Shown here piece by piece: positions 36,901 through 44,366 of a stretch of 64,000 nucleotides of DNA (position 1 is the first letter of the stretch; each line of letters begins with the position of its first letter). This DNA comes from DASYXZ01 sp035308965 (GTDB taxonomy: Bacteria > Acidobacteriota > Terriglobia > UBA7540), in contig DATGFN010000022.1 of NCBI GenBank assembly GCA_035308965.1, forward strand, positions 317,503 through 381,502, given 5' to 3'. Under the pieces are notes generated by a model. The model worked only from the letters and a program-made list of their open reading frames with translations. It was not told the origin of the DNA and made no database searches. A program made the position numbers and the translations under genes.

Positions 36901-39329
36901 CGCGCGACCAATTCAACCTTGCGGTCACTCTGCGCGGAGATGCTGCCGAGACAGTCGTCGCGGTGAATGAGTCATATGGAGTTTTCCAGAGCGCGGTAGC
37001 CGAGGAGGTTATGGACAGAGCGCAAAACATGGCCGTCGGAGGCCGCCGCGCAATGGGAATGGTAGGCGGCATAGCCGAAAACCGCATGATGGCGCCTCCT
37101 GCCCCAGCCAATTTCAAACAAATGGTCCGCGACGATGAAAAAAAGGACCAGGGGGCGCCCATGAGTACAGCCTCCCTTTCTAAAGAGGAGGATTCCGCGG
37201 CGCCACGCGTGCGGTCGTACTTTCCCGAAGCTCTCTTCATCAACCCGGAGATTATTACGGACGGTGACGGCCGCGCCAGCATTGTGATTCCGCTGGCGGA
37301 TTCCATCACCACCTGGCGCATGGCCATGATGGCCTCCACTCCTGACGGCGCGCTGGGCAGTTCCAATTCCAGTTTGAAAGTTTTCCAGGATTTCTTTGTC
37401 GATCTCGACCTTCCCGTTACCCTCACTCAGGGGGACAGCGTTTCGATCCCGGTGGCGGTTTACAACTACTCCGGCGCCGCGGGCGATGTCAGCCTGGAGC
37501 TAAAGCCCGAAGGCTGGTATGACCTTACGGACGATAGTGCGGACAAGAATGTAAAGGTGGATGCCGGCCGCGTGGGTGGATCTCAATTTTCCATCGTGGC
37601 TCGACGAATCGGGAAATTCAAACTAACCCTTTCGGCCCGCATGAATGGCGACGCAAATCGCGCCGACATCGTGGTGCGCGAGATCGAAGTGGTCCCCAAC
37701 GGCCGCGAACAAAACCTGGTGTACAACGACCGTTTGGAGAACGTGCTTCGGCAGGAAGTAACATTCCCGCCCAACGCCATTCCCGACGCCAGCAAGATTT
37801 TCATCAAACTCTATCCCGGCCCGCTGAGCCAGGTGATTGAAGGCATGGACAGCATCCTGCGCATGCCCGGCGGTTGTTTTGAGCAGACATCATCCAGCAC
37901 GTATCCAAATGTTCTGGCCCTCGACTACATGAAACGCACGAAAAAGTTGACGCCGGAAGTTCACGCCAAGGCGGAAGGCTTCATCGCCAACGGTTACCAG
38001 CGGCTGCTCACCTTTGAAGTTCCGGGCGGCGGGTTTTCGTGGTTTGGCAATCCGCCCGCCAACAAAATCCTGACGGCCTACGGCTTGATGGAATTCTACG
38101 ACATGTCCAAAGTCTATGAGGTTGATCCGAACCTGATCGCGCGCACTCAGGCGTGGCTCGCCGGCCAGCAACAAGCCGACGGAAGCTGGAAGCCGGACAC
38201 GCAATTCATCAATGAAGGCGCGACCAATCGCTATAACTCCGACGTGCTTCGCATCACCGCCTATCTGGCCTGGTCGCTGGAGAATACGGGCTACCAGGGT
38301 CCGGCGGTCGAGCGCGCCAAGAAGTTTATTGAGGACCATTTGCAAGCCAAGCAGGACAGCTACACGCTGGCAGTGCTGGCGAACTTCGCCATCGACTACG
38401 GCAAGGATCGCGAGTTCACCCGCGCCATGATGGGCCGCCTGCTCGAGACGCGCGTCGAAGCGGGGGACGATGTAAGTTGGAACGCGGAAGAAACCGCCGT
38501 CTATTCCACCGGAGCCAGCGCCAGCGTGGAAACTACGGGACTCGCAGTACAAGCATTGCTCAAGTGGGGCGAGGCCTCAAACGTGGCGCGCAAGGCGCTG
38601 CACTTTATCACCTCAAAGAAAGACGCCTCGGGTAATTGGGGCACCACGCAAGCCACCATCATGGCTCTGCGCGCCTTGTTGCTGGCCACCGAGAAAGGCG
38701 GAGCGGATGTCCGCGGCACGGTGGATATCGCCATCAATGGAAAGCCGGCCGGACATTTGGCCCTGAATGAAGAGAACAATGATCTGCTGCATCAATTCGT
38801 TTTCAAGGATTTCGACCAGAAGGGCTCGAACACGGTGGAGCTGAAGTTCGAAGGCAAAGGCGGGCTGGCGTACCAACTGGTGGGGCAGTACTTCCTCCCT
38901 TGGGACCAGAAGCCGCAGGGCGAGCCCATGTCGATTGATGTAGCCTACGACCGCACGCGCCTGGCGCAGGATGATTTGGCCACGGCGACAGTCACGGTGA
39001 AGAACAACCTGCGCAAGGCAGCCAACATGGTGATGGTGGATGTGGGCATTCCTCCCGGCTTCGATCTTCTCAGCGAAGACTTGGACGATTACCGCGAGCA
39101 GAGCGCGAAACTCAAAAGCGGGCGAATGGAAAAGTTCAGCCTGACGGCCACCCAGGCCATCCTTTACTTCGATTCCTTCGCACCCGGTGACACGGTTACG
39201 TTTAAGTATCGCCTGCGCGCCAAGTATCCCATCCATGCCAAGACGTTTGCGTCACGCGTATATGAATACTATGCTCCCGACGTTCAATCGGTGGCGCGTC
39301 CCATTCAGATGGAAGTGAAAGGCAAGTAG
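33936..39329 (+). CDS. Alpha-2-macroglobulin-family protein with inserted domains
   Basis: 1797 residues from ATG 33936 (GGGAG upstream). One transmembrane segment at about 24-40 anchors it in the inner membrane, facing the periplasm. MG domains include the signature LTTEKPIYQPGQTIHVRALVLD (about 253-274). The main A2M domain starts near 1092 (RSYFPEALFINPEI), and the thioester motif GCFEQ has Cys1314 and Gln1317, followed by an alpha/alpha barrel. Bacterial A2Ms trap proteases. Between MG and A2M parts, about residues 775-1080 are unusual: a helical segment plus NLRDAWGSEMHF ... TGDDLGVY resembling a GspG pseudopilin C-terminus, then a carboxypeptidase-regulatory-like beta domain (GTIIDRTGAAVEGATVNVRA, about 925-1000) and a low-complexity stretch. 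No pbpC gene is adjacent. A strong terminator follows. Confidence 0.93.
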   Translation: MKSSRNQRIAHTPMSPRKTSLWIIALIGALALVALGVVLQSSPAEGNEGPVVTYTHGRVNVAIPFHAGKAGSGRLRLEILDPEDHVVAQTTRDVQVNEGSGRWHSELQLASVMPVEDLVWHRLRYRFEYDDRSNDTGAPIEGTESISQILRTPVVHILGQQAYLAGSEAAVRVITTDSRNELLSGGSLKIELLESEKLSRLLFKGPLDRRGTTEAQFRLPAGLVGTFQLRYSVDTSIGATEFTQSLRLEDKQSILLTTEKPIYQPGQTIHVRALVLDRSDHHATNARKLTFEVEDSRGNKVFKKLTATDEFGIASAEFALADEVNLGTYHLRALLGDEQGAGANSAEIALNVQRYVLPKFKVAVEFSGDHGKTTHGYRPGDRVTGTVRANYFFGKPVDGAEVTIKATALDVALFEAGSVQGKTDGDGTYHFDFRLPEYFAGRPLDQGAAKVLVEASVKDSAGHTETRGEPLTVTESPIIITAVPEGGTLVRNIENEVFILTSYPDGSPAKTDLTVHGTGLAEQHASSDAGGVAVVRMTPGDSSAQLDIQARDSEGNSAKRTVQLELRDGQDQVLLRVERVVYHAGDPIRLKIFSTHRRGTVYVDVVKEGQTVLTRDLDIENGVADLNLTASPDLAGTVDVNAYQFSRNAVPVGDHRLIFVQPAEELKIETVADAGAYRPGQDARIRFRVTNARGQGVRAALGLQVVDEAVFALAEKQPGFAKVFFYLEQEVLKPRYEIHSIGMPEIVEPVEKSEVEQKDRAARALFAATEVVNNNKMQTEFGRTIPSTKYNEYANRYRTEFMKQAHDLARTLNTYYVEHPDSGDLTKVATLMARDGRVNLRDAWGSEMHFQPTGWNDGQKTYTMLVSNGPDKQAGTGDDLGVYFESRRRRVVGPPRAIDRSTIHIDVEQGFGPFTSRGEMDGTIIDRTGAAVEGATVNVRATGNGVTRIARSNARGYFSLRGLPEGAYSIEIYMPGFESVSAPSVNLRARDQFNLAVTLRGDAAETVVAVNESYGVFQSAVAEEVMDRAQNMAVGGRRAMGMVGGIAENRMMAPPAPANFKQMVRDDEKKDQGAPMSTASLSKEEDSAAPRVRSYFPEALFINPEIITDGDGRASIVIPLADSITTWRMAMMASTPDGALGSSNSSLKVFQDFFVDLDLPVTLTQGDSVSIPVAVYNYSGAAGDVSLELKPEGWYDLTDDSADKNVKVDAGRVGGSQFSIVARRIGKFKLTLSARMNGDANRADIVVREIEVVPNGREQNLVYNDRLENVLRQEVTFPPNAIPDASKIFIKLYPGPLSQVIEGMDSILRMPGGCFEQTSSSTYPNVLALDYMKRTKKLTPEVHAKAEGFIANGYQRLLTFEVPGGGFSWFGNPPANKILTAYGLMEFYDMSKVYEVDPNLIARTQAWLAGQQQADGSWKPDTQFINEGATNRYNSDVLRITAYLAWSLENTGYQGPAVERAKKFIEDHLQAKQDSYTLAVLANFAIDYGKDREFTRAMMGRLLETRVEAGDDVSWNAEETAVYSTGASASVETTGLAVQALLKWGEASNVARKALHFITSKKDASGNWGTTQATIMALRALLLATEKGGADVRGTVDIAINGKPAGHLALNEENNDLLHQFVFKDFDQKGSNTVELKFEGKGGLAYQLVGQYFLPWDQKPQGEPMSIDVAYDRTRLAQDDLATATVTVKNNLRKAANMVMVDVGIPPGFDLLSEDLDDYREQSAKLKSGRMEKFSLTATQAILYFDSFAPGDTVTFKYRLRAKYPIHAKTFASRVYEYYAPDVQSVARPIQMEVKGK

Positions 39330-39370
39330 CCATCAAGAAAGATTTGCTCGGAAGTTATGATTATCTCATA

Positions 39371-39400
39371 GCGGGCGGTGCTCCTTCCGCCCGCTTTTTT
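39371..39400 (+). terminator. Rho-independent terminator of the macroglobulin gene
   Basis: Stem GCGGGCGG / CCGCCCGC with an 8-base loop, followed by TTTTTT. Confidence 0.92.
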
Positions 39401-39486
39401 CTTTGTCGCTCCTATTATTTTGCGCTGTTTTCTGGATGGTCGAGACACCCTGGGGAACAGATTAGCTCCAAAACGGAGGTAAATTA

Positions 39487-39867
39487 GTGAGAAGCAGACT
39501 TGAATTTCGCATTTTATTCATCGTATTGGTCGTAGTTTCCTGCTTGATTCTGTGGTTGTTCCAAAGCCATCCATTCATAGGCTTTTACGCTTGGGCAATT
39601 CTGGCGGCGCTTTTAACGGCCTTTCTTTCAAGAATCCTGTATAGGCCCACTGAGCACAACCTTGAACCCGCGCCACCTTTCATGACTCTTCTCAAGAGTT
39701 CGTTGACTACTTTCTTCCTGGTCCCTTTTCTAGTAGCAGGCTATATTCTCATAGGTTCAGCGGTCAGGAACTTCACCAGCACGGGGAGTCAAGATTTCTT
39801 ATCAGGGATATTCGGAGTTAGCTGTATCGGTGTGTTTTGGTTTCTTCAAACACCTGAGCGTGGATAA
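39487..39867 (+). CDS. Small integral membrane protein, unknown
   Basis: 126 residues from GTG 39487, preceded by GGAGG. Four hydrophobic segments (about 8-25, 30-50, 68-92, 105-120). No conserved motif recognised. Confidence 0.65.
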   Translation: MRSRLEFRILFIVLVVVSCLILWLFQSHPFIGFYAWAILAALLTAFLSRILYRPTEHNLEPAPPFMTLLKSSLTTFFLVPFLVAGYILIGSAVRNFTSTGSQDFLSGIFGVSCIGVFWFLQTPERG

Positions 39868-39899
39868 TCAAGAAGCGCGTAACCACGCGATGTGCGGAG

Positions 39900-40153
39900 C
39901 TATACTTCCAGCAGCGCTGAAGCCTCCACCACAGTCACCGGCTGTCTCTTTCGGCGCGGATCATCCGGGCGGGACTCACGCTCAGATGGACTCGAGAGTG
40001 GCGCGCCAGCCGCGCCCTTATCTCATCCATCGTCGGCCGCTAATCAATGCGCTCAATTTCTCCGAGCAGGTAGTCTGAGAGACTTGCCTTCCCGCTCCGC
40101 TCGCGCCTTCAACTTGCGTTCAGAGGTCCGGGTAGGTGGCGAATTTGAATCAT
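39900..40153 (-). pseudogene. Decayed VapBC-type toxin-antitoxin pair
   Basis: The antitoxin begins at ATG 40153 (MIQIRHLPG). It then needs two frameshifts and one stop read-through to give RKLKARAEREGKSL, DYLLGEIERI and RPTMDEIRARLARHSRVHLSV, the pattern of FitA/ribbon-helix-helix VapB antitoxins. Its stop overlaps a GTG (39938) that starts VTVVEASALLEV, the first strand of a PIN toxin, which ends in TAG after 12 codons; the remainder of the toxin is gone. The organisation (GTGA overlap) is that of a real operon, now a remnant. Confidence 0.75.
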
Positions 40154-40405
40154 AACCGGCATGGGTCCAAGATAGATAGATGCATGTGGAGCACATGCCA
40201 AGGCACCTGCTGCTGGTGTACCGGTCGTTGCGACCACTACTCAACTACCAGCCTTCCCGGTCTCTCAGAATCGCCGCCATATCGCAATGGTTCCGGCGTG
40301 CGTGCAAAACGGCAATCCCTAACCCTGGGCTTTTCTCCGCCGAACCTTTTGATTTTTGGGACTGATTCGAGCATAATTTAACCGGCGGTCATTGCGAGGC
40401 GTAAG

Positions 40406-40639
40406 GTGAATTGGCGCGATAAAATCACAGTCGATCCGGCTGTGTGCCATGGCAAAGCATGCATCAAGGGGACGCGCGTTATGGTGTCCGTCGTGCTTGA
40501 TAATCTAGGCGCGGGTGAATCACCCGAGCACATTGCCACAGCCTATAGACTGGCTCCCGAGGATATCCAGGCTACTCTGCTCTACGCTGCCGAGTTGGCG
40601 AAGGAGCGCTTTGTCCCGCTTGGTGTCGGTGCGGATTGA
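40406..40639 (+). CDS. DUF433 antitoxin
   Basis: 77 residues from GTG 40406 with GAGG upstream. DUF433 hallmarks: ITVDPAVCHGKACIKGTRVMVSVVLDNLGAGESPEHI and YRLAPEDIQATLLYAAELA. DUF433 proteins are HTH-containing antitoxins that pair with DUF5615 PIN-like toxins, and the next gene is exactly that. The stop and the next start overlap (TGATG). Confidence 0.92.
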   Translation: MNWRDKITVDPAVCHGKACIKGTRVMVSVVLDNLGAGESPEHIATAYRLAPEDIQATLLYAAELAKERFVPLGVGAD

Positions 40640-40995
40640 TGCGCTTCAAGACCGACGAAAATATCCATCCTGAACTCGCCGAATATCTTCGCGAAAATGG
40701 GCACGACGCATTAACTGTTTGGGACCAAGGTATGCGAGGACGCCCCGACTCTGACCTCGCGGTCGTCTGCCAGACGGAACAACGCGCGTTGATAATTCTC
40801 GATCTGGGGTTTGCCGACATCCGTGCCTATCCACCGCAACAGTTTCCCGGACTGGTTATTCTCCGTCTTGTCCATCAAAGCCGCCTAAGCGTTATGGCAG
40901 TTTTCCCCAGGGTGGTGAGTCTTTTGAAGAGCGAACCTATAAAAGGGCGGCTGTGGATTGTTGACGAACACAGAGTGCGGATCAGGGAGGGATAA
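40639..40995 (+). CDS. DUF5615 PIN-like toxin
   Basis: 118 residues. It opens with MRFKTDENIHPELAEYLRENGHDA, the Mut7-C/DUF5615 PIN-like signature with the early Asp, and has a second acidic motif in ALIILDLGFADIRAYPP. Presumed ribonuclease toxin of a type II system with the overlapping DUF433 gene. Intact module, located 250 bp from the decayed VapBC pair. Confidence 0.9.
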   Translation: MRFKTDENIHPELAEYLRENGHDALTVWDQGMRGRPDSDLAVVCQTEQRALIILDLGFADIRAYPPQQFPGLVILRLVHQSRLSVMAVFPRVVSLLKSEPIKGRLWIVDEHRVRIREG

Positions 40996-41127
40996 CTCAG
41001 GAAATCTTGTGCTGTCGGCCCGGAATGCCCCCTGCATACTTCCTGGAACCGAGCCACTTGGCCATAATTCCGCCCATACGCCGCTATGGGAATATGCTTT
41101 AGCCCAACCGGCCCCCAAGAACAGTCA

Positions 41128-41319
41128 TCACGTCCGCATGTGGTACCGGGAGAGCGAGTGCAGAAAGCCAAAGCCATTCAAGAGCCACAAGACAACACTA
41201 ATCACCACGACGACATTCAGGATCGATTTGATGGAGCGTGCCATCGGGATGAAAGCATTGATTAGCCAAAGCAAAACACCAATCACGATCAGAACACCTA
41301 CTACATGAATTAAATCCAT
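41128..41319 (-). CDS. Thivi_2564-family small membrane protein
   Basis: 63 residues with GAGGAGG before the ATG. Two transmembrane helices with the family pattern LIHVVGVLIVIGVLLWLINAFIPM and SIKSILNVVVVISVVLWLLNGFG. Function unknown; such proteins are common next to stress genes in soil bacteria. It follows the DUF3309 gene by 58 bp and is probably cotranscribed with it. Confidence 0.88.
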   Translation of the reverse strand: MDLIHVVGVLIVIGVLLWLINAFIPMARSIKSILNVVVVISVVLWLLNGFGFLHSLSRYHMRT

Positions 41320-41377
41320 GATTTAAATTACCTCCTCATTTTTGAAAATAAATGCCTCCCAAGTTGCGCTTGAAAAC

Positions 41378-41533
41378 TTACAGCCGGCCCAAGAGCAGCA
41401 GGATGACCAGTATGGTCAGCACCAGACCCACTCCGCCGCTGGGGGCATATCCCCAGCTCCGGCTGTGATTCCATCTCGGCAGAGAACCAAAAAGCATCAG
41501 AACCATGACCACGATTAAAACGGTCGCGAGCAT
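41378..41533 (-). CDS. DUF3309 small membrane protein
   Basis: 51 residues (MLATVLIVVMVLMLFGSL, PRWNHSRSWGYAPSGGVGL, then VLTILVILLLLGRL). The PxWxHSRSWGYxPSGGxGL signature is diagnostic for DUF3309. GAGGAGG lies nine bases before the ATG. Two short membrane helices flank the signature. It starts 53 bp after the phospholipase-like gene and is followed by the Thivi_2564 gene, so the three may form one transcript. Confidence 0.9.
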   Translation of the reverse strand: MLATVLIVVMVLMLFGSLPRWNHSRSWGYAPSGGVGLVLTILVILLLLGRL

Positions 41534-41586
41534 TTCCGTACCTCCTCTGTAGTTTTACTTTCTTCTCTGTACGAACGGCTCGCCGG

Positions 41587-42936
41587 CTAAGGCCGGATTA
41601 ATGGCTGAACCTGACGTTGCACCTTGGGTCCGGTAGTCGTTGCCAGGCCTGAGGGCTCGGTTACTGAAGGGGCGCCCGCGACAGCGGGAACCGGCGTCAT
41701 CAACTTCAACTGATCGAGCGACGCCAACACGGCCTTCCAATCGTTGGGATCCTTTTTGGTCTCGAACGCCGCCGAAAGGTCCCCATAGAAATCCAGAACA
41801 TTCGAGCGCAGTTCCGGAGTGGTACGATCGAATTTGTTTTCTGAAAGTTTGTGCAGCAACTTGGCGTAGGCGGTGTCGGTGAGAGTGTATTCCGCCGCCT
41901 TGGTTTGTTTCCCTGTGTCAAAATCAACATTGGCGAGCTGGAGAGAGTCTGTCCGCACGGCTTCGAGGTAAGCCCGGTACTGATCCACGGTCGTGTTGAT
42001 GCTCTTAAAATACATATCCTCGGTCTGCGGGGTAGGGCTGTTGAATGCCATCGCTTTGAACGGCCCCACCTTCGGCATGTATTCCAGAAACACGGACAAA
42101 ACGCGCACACCGAATCCCGGCTTGGTGTATTCCTTCCCCCAGTTCTTTTCGTAGTCGGAGCGCGAAAGCCGGTAAAGGAACTTCCGTTTTGAGAAGGTGG
42201 GATCTTCGCGCATCATATCCTTCTTATGAGTACGCAGCGCAACCCGTGTCATCTCCGGGATCATCTTGCTGATCGAGTAACGGTACGAACCGATGGCGAG
42301 ATCCTCGCGAGGAAGCACGTCCTTCAATTCCACTCCGTAAACAACCGGGAAGACGCGTTCCAGCAGGGCCTTGGACACTTGAAACCCGATGAAATCGTGA
42401 TACTGCTGTGAAGCATAGCGGCTCTTTGCCACCTGCACCATATCGAACCCGAATTCCGTTCTGATATGCGCTGTTTTATCCTGGGCATAGTTGACGGACT
42501 TGCCGAACTGCGCCCGCAATTTTGGGTATTCAATGGCCACAGACTGGTTGACGGCCGGATGGCCGGCAATATCCGAGGCATAGTGCGCCAGCGCGCCCAT
42601 GGCAAATGCGTACTCGTTGGCATCCTGACTTTCCGCCAGCAACTCGCGAACAAAGTCTCCGCTGCGAACGTAATGCACCAGATCGCTGAATTGCTTGCTG
42701 CCGAAGGGATAATAACCAAGGTCTTGAATGACGGCGCCGCCGTAGGCATAGGCGTGCGCCTCGGTGATCTGTTCTTCTGTCAGGGTTGGAAATCGCTTGA
42801 GCAGCAGCGGCCGAATCTCATCTTTCCAGAGCAAGTCTACAATTTCCTCGTGGGTCAGGACTGAGTATGCGAATGAACTGTCGGCGCACATCAGAGAAAT
42901 CAAGAGCAGAAAGACAATCGCGAGGGTTTTTCTCAT
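41587..42936 (-). CDS. Exported zinc-dependent phospholipase C-like protein
   Basis: 449 residues from ATG 42936 (AAGGAAG upstream); signal peptide MRKTLAIVFLLLISLMCADSSFA. The N-terminal part has the His/Asp pattern of zinc-dependent phospholipase C/S1-P1-like proteins: YSVLTHEEIVDLLW, AYAYGGAVIQDLGYYPFGS, HYVRSGDFV and MGALAHYASDIAGHPAVN, each supplying likely zinc ligands. The C-terminal third is helical and ends in a Pro/Val-rich tail. Likely periplasmic or outer-membrane acting on phospholipids; activity not proven. Confidence 0.82.
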   Translation of the reverse strand: MRKTLAIVFLLLISLMCADSSFAYSVLTHEEIVDLLWKDEIRPLLLKRFPTLTEEQITEAHAYAYGGAVIQDLGYYPFGSKQFSDLVHYVRSGDFVRELLAESQDANEYAFAMGALAHYASDIAGHPAVNQSVAIEYPKLRAQFGKSVNYAQDKTAHIRTEFGFDMVQVAKSRYASQQYHDFIGFQVSKALLERVFPVVYGVELKDVLPREDLAIGSYRYSISKMIPEMTRVALRTHKKDMMREDPTFSKRKFLYRLSRSDYEKNWGKEYTKPGFGVRVLSVFLEYMPKVGPFKAMAFNSPTPQTEDMYFKSINTTVDQYRAYLEAVRTDSLQLANVDFDTGKQTKAAEYTLTDTAYAKLLHKLSENKFDRTTPELRSNVLDFYGDLSAAFETKKDPNDWKAVLASLDQLKLMTPVPAVAGAPSVTEPSGLATTTGPKVQRQVQPLIRP

Positions 42937-42976
42937 GCTCAATTCTTCCTTAAACTTAAGGTGGTCCAGGAATTCA

Positions 42977-43005
42977 TGCGCCAGGCTTTGGTTGGGCCTG
43001 GCGCA
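42977..43005 (-). terminator. Hairpin after the SYLF gene
   Basis: TGCGCCAGGC / GCCTGGCGCA, a perfect 10-bp stem with a 9-base loop, between the 3' end of the SYLF gene and the start of the phospholipase gene. It lacks a T tract, so it may be a transcript-end stabiliser rather than a classical terminator. Confidence 0.6.
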
Positions 43006-43050
43006 GTTGATGTTGCGATATGACAGCTCTTGGCTGGATGCGTGGATGGA

Positions 43051-43740
43051 CTACACCCGACCAAAGGAACGCCCGCCCTGGGGCGAGTATTTCCGCAGAG
43101 TGTTGTCGAGCGCCCGCGCCGATTTAGGAGAGCTCACTGTGCCTTCAATCAGAATCTCTTTGGCGCTTACTTCGCGTCCGTAGAGCTTCCTGTTATCGTC
43201 CTTATCCTGCTTCATCACGGCTCCATCCAGTGACACGCCGGCAAACAAGCCGCGCGTTCTGGAGTAGCTGAGGATCTCGGCATGCAGTTGAGCGTCGGTT
43301 GCGCCTTCCGCCGATCGTCCCACCGGTCCCGCGGCCACCGAAGCTTCCGCGCCCAGCTTCACGCTATCCTGCACCAGCTTGCGCGCGCCCTCGGGATTCA
43401 TCACCAGGAATACAACGTCGGTCGCCTTGCCGCCAATCTGAAATCCAACGCTGGCCGCGCCCAGGGTAAACATGGATGGCGCGCCCCATTCGCCGATGCC
43501 ACCTCTGCGGCAGACGAGCACGCCGCGTCCGTAGGTTCCGCCGATTCCAAGGGCAAACTTCATCTGAGATGGAACGACGCCGACGCACACCGCTTTCTCC
43601 ATCAACTCTTCCGGAATGCCCTTGTCGGGAGTTCCCATAATCTCGTTCACGATGTTGTTTGCCTTTTGCAATTGGCTTTCACCCGCGAATGCGGGGACAC
43701 ACAACGTGAGTAACAGAAGAATCAAACCAAGCCTTTTCAT
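43051..43740 (-). CDS. SYLF (YSC84-like) lipid-binding protein
   Basis: 229 residues from ATG 43740 with AAGGAG upstream; signal peptide MKRLGLILLLLTLCVPAFA. The SYLF core is clear: AVCVGVVPSQMKFALGIGGTYGRGVLVCR, GAPSMFTLGAASVGFQIGGKATDVVFLVMN and the final AGVSLDGAVMKQD. SYLF domains bind phosphoinositides in eukaryotes; bacterial secreted versions are of unknown function. Its promoter at 43824 belongs to the shared tandem-palindrome set. Confidence 0.93.
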   Translation of the reverse strand: MKRLGLILLLLTLCVPAFAGESQLQKANNIVNEIMGTPDKGIPEELMEKAVCVGVVPSQMKFALGIGGTYGRGVLVCRRGGIGEWGAPSMFTLGAASVGFQIGGKATDVVFLVMNPEGARKLVQDSVKLGAEASVAAGPVGRSAEGATDAQLHAEILSYSRTRGLFAGVSLDGAVMKQDKDDNRKLYGREVSAKEILIEGTVSSPKSARALDNTLRKYSPQGGRSFGRV

Positions 43741-43823
43741 TTTAAAACTCCTTTGTGCCCTCAAAGCCAGGAAAGCGTTGTTAGCTTCCTACCAGGTCTT
43801 TGCTTTCAACTTGGGGCACATCG

Positions 43824-43888
43824 TTTATACCTCGCGTTGATTTCATTGTCTGTCGTGTATAGACCGCCTCTATGGTCAAAAGGGCTCA
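43824..43888 (-). promoter_or_regulatory. Shared tandem-palindrome promoter 1 (SYLF gene)
   Basis: Read on the minus strand: TGAGC-N6-GACCA, 6 bp, CGGTC-N6-CGACA, 21 bp, TATAAA, then GATGTGCC. The second palindrome is weak. Same 65-bp geometry as the other members. Confidence 0.8.
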
Positions 43889-44046
43889 TTCAATCGTCGG
43901 GCCGGTCAATTGAGATGGCTTGGGCGAAGGTAGAGCAGGACGTATCCAATCTGCACAACAAATATGTGATAGAGGAGCGGCCAAATTTCTGCGACATTCG
44001 CCGTCATGCAGGCATGCCCGCAGGCGAGACATTATTTCATAACCCA

Positions 44047-44274
44047 TTAAGGCTGGCGCCGGTGGTATGCGCGTTGGGTGAACATTAGCAGCGCGCCCGT
44101 CACGCCCAAAAGGGCACCTGCAATCGGCGAATAGGGAAGGTGATGTTCCACGGGATTATCGATGGTGATGGGTCCAATGCTGGTTTTGTCCTAGTTGGTA
44201 TATGCAAACCCGCCAAGCAACAGCAGAGCAACACCTAAAATCAAGAGTATAACTCCCACATTGAACTTGTTCAT
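44047..44274 (-). pseudogene. DUF3185-like small membrane protein interrupted by amber codon
   Basis: ATG 44274 follows GAGAGG and starts MNKFNVGVILLILGVALLLLGGFAYTN, then TAG (44193-44191), then in the same frame DKTSIGPITIDNPVEHHLPYSPIAGALLGVTGALLMF and a TAA at 44047. The two halves match the two conserved parts of DUF3185-like proteins (helix plus YT, then DxGPI and a second helix), so the TAG replaces a normal codon, probably CAG. Whether this is a real mutation or a sequence error cannot be told from the DNA. Confidence 0.78.
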
Positions 44275-44366
44275 TCAAACCTCTCACCGTGATCACTCAA
44301 ACGAGACCATTGGAACGGACCGCCAAGGCAAACGACGCCTTCGGCAGTCCGACATTACTTGTGGGT

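Noticed and set aside
6515..44193. Genetic-code change reading TAG as an amino acid
   Set aside because: Several intact genes end in TAG, so it is a working stop codon.
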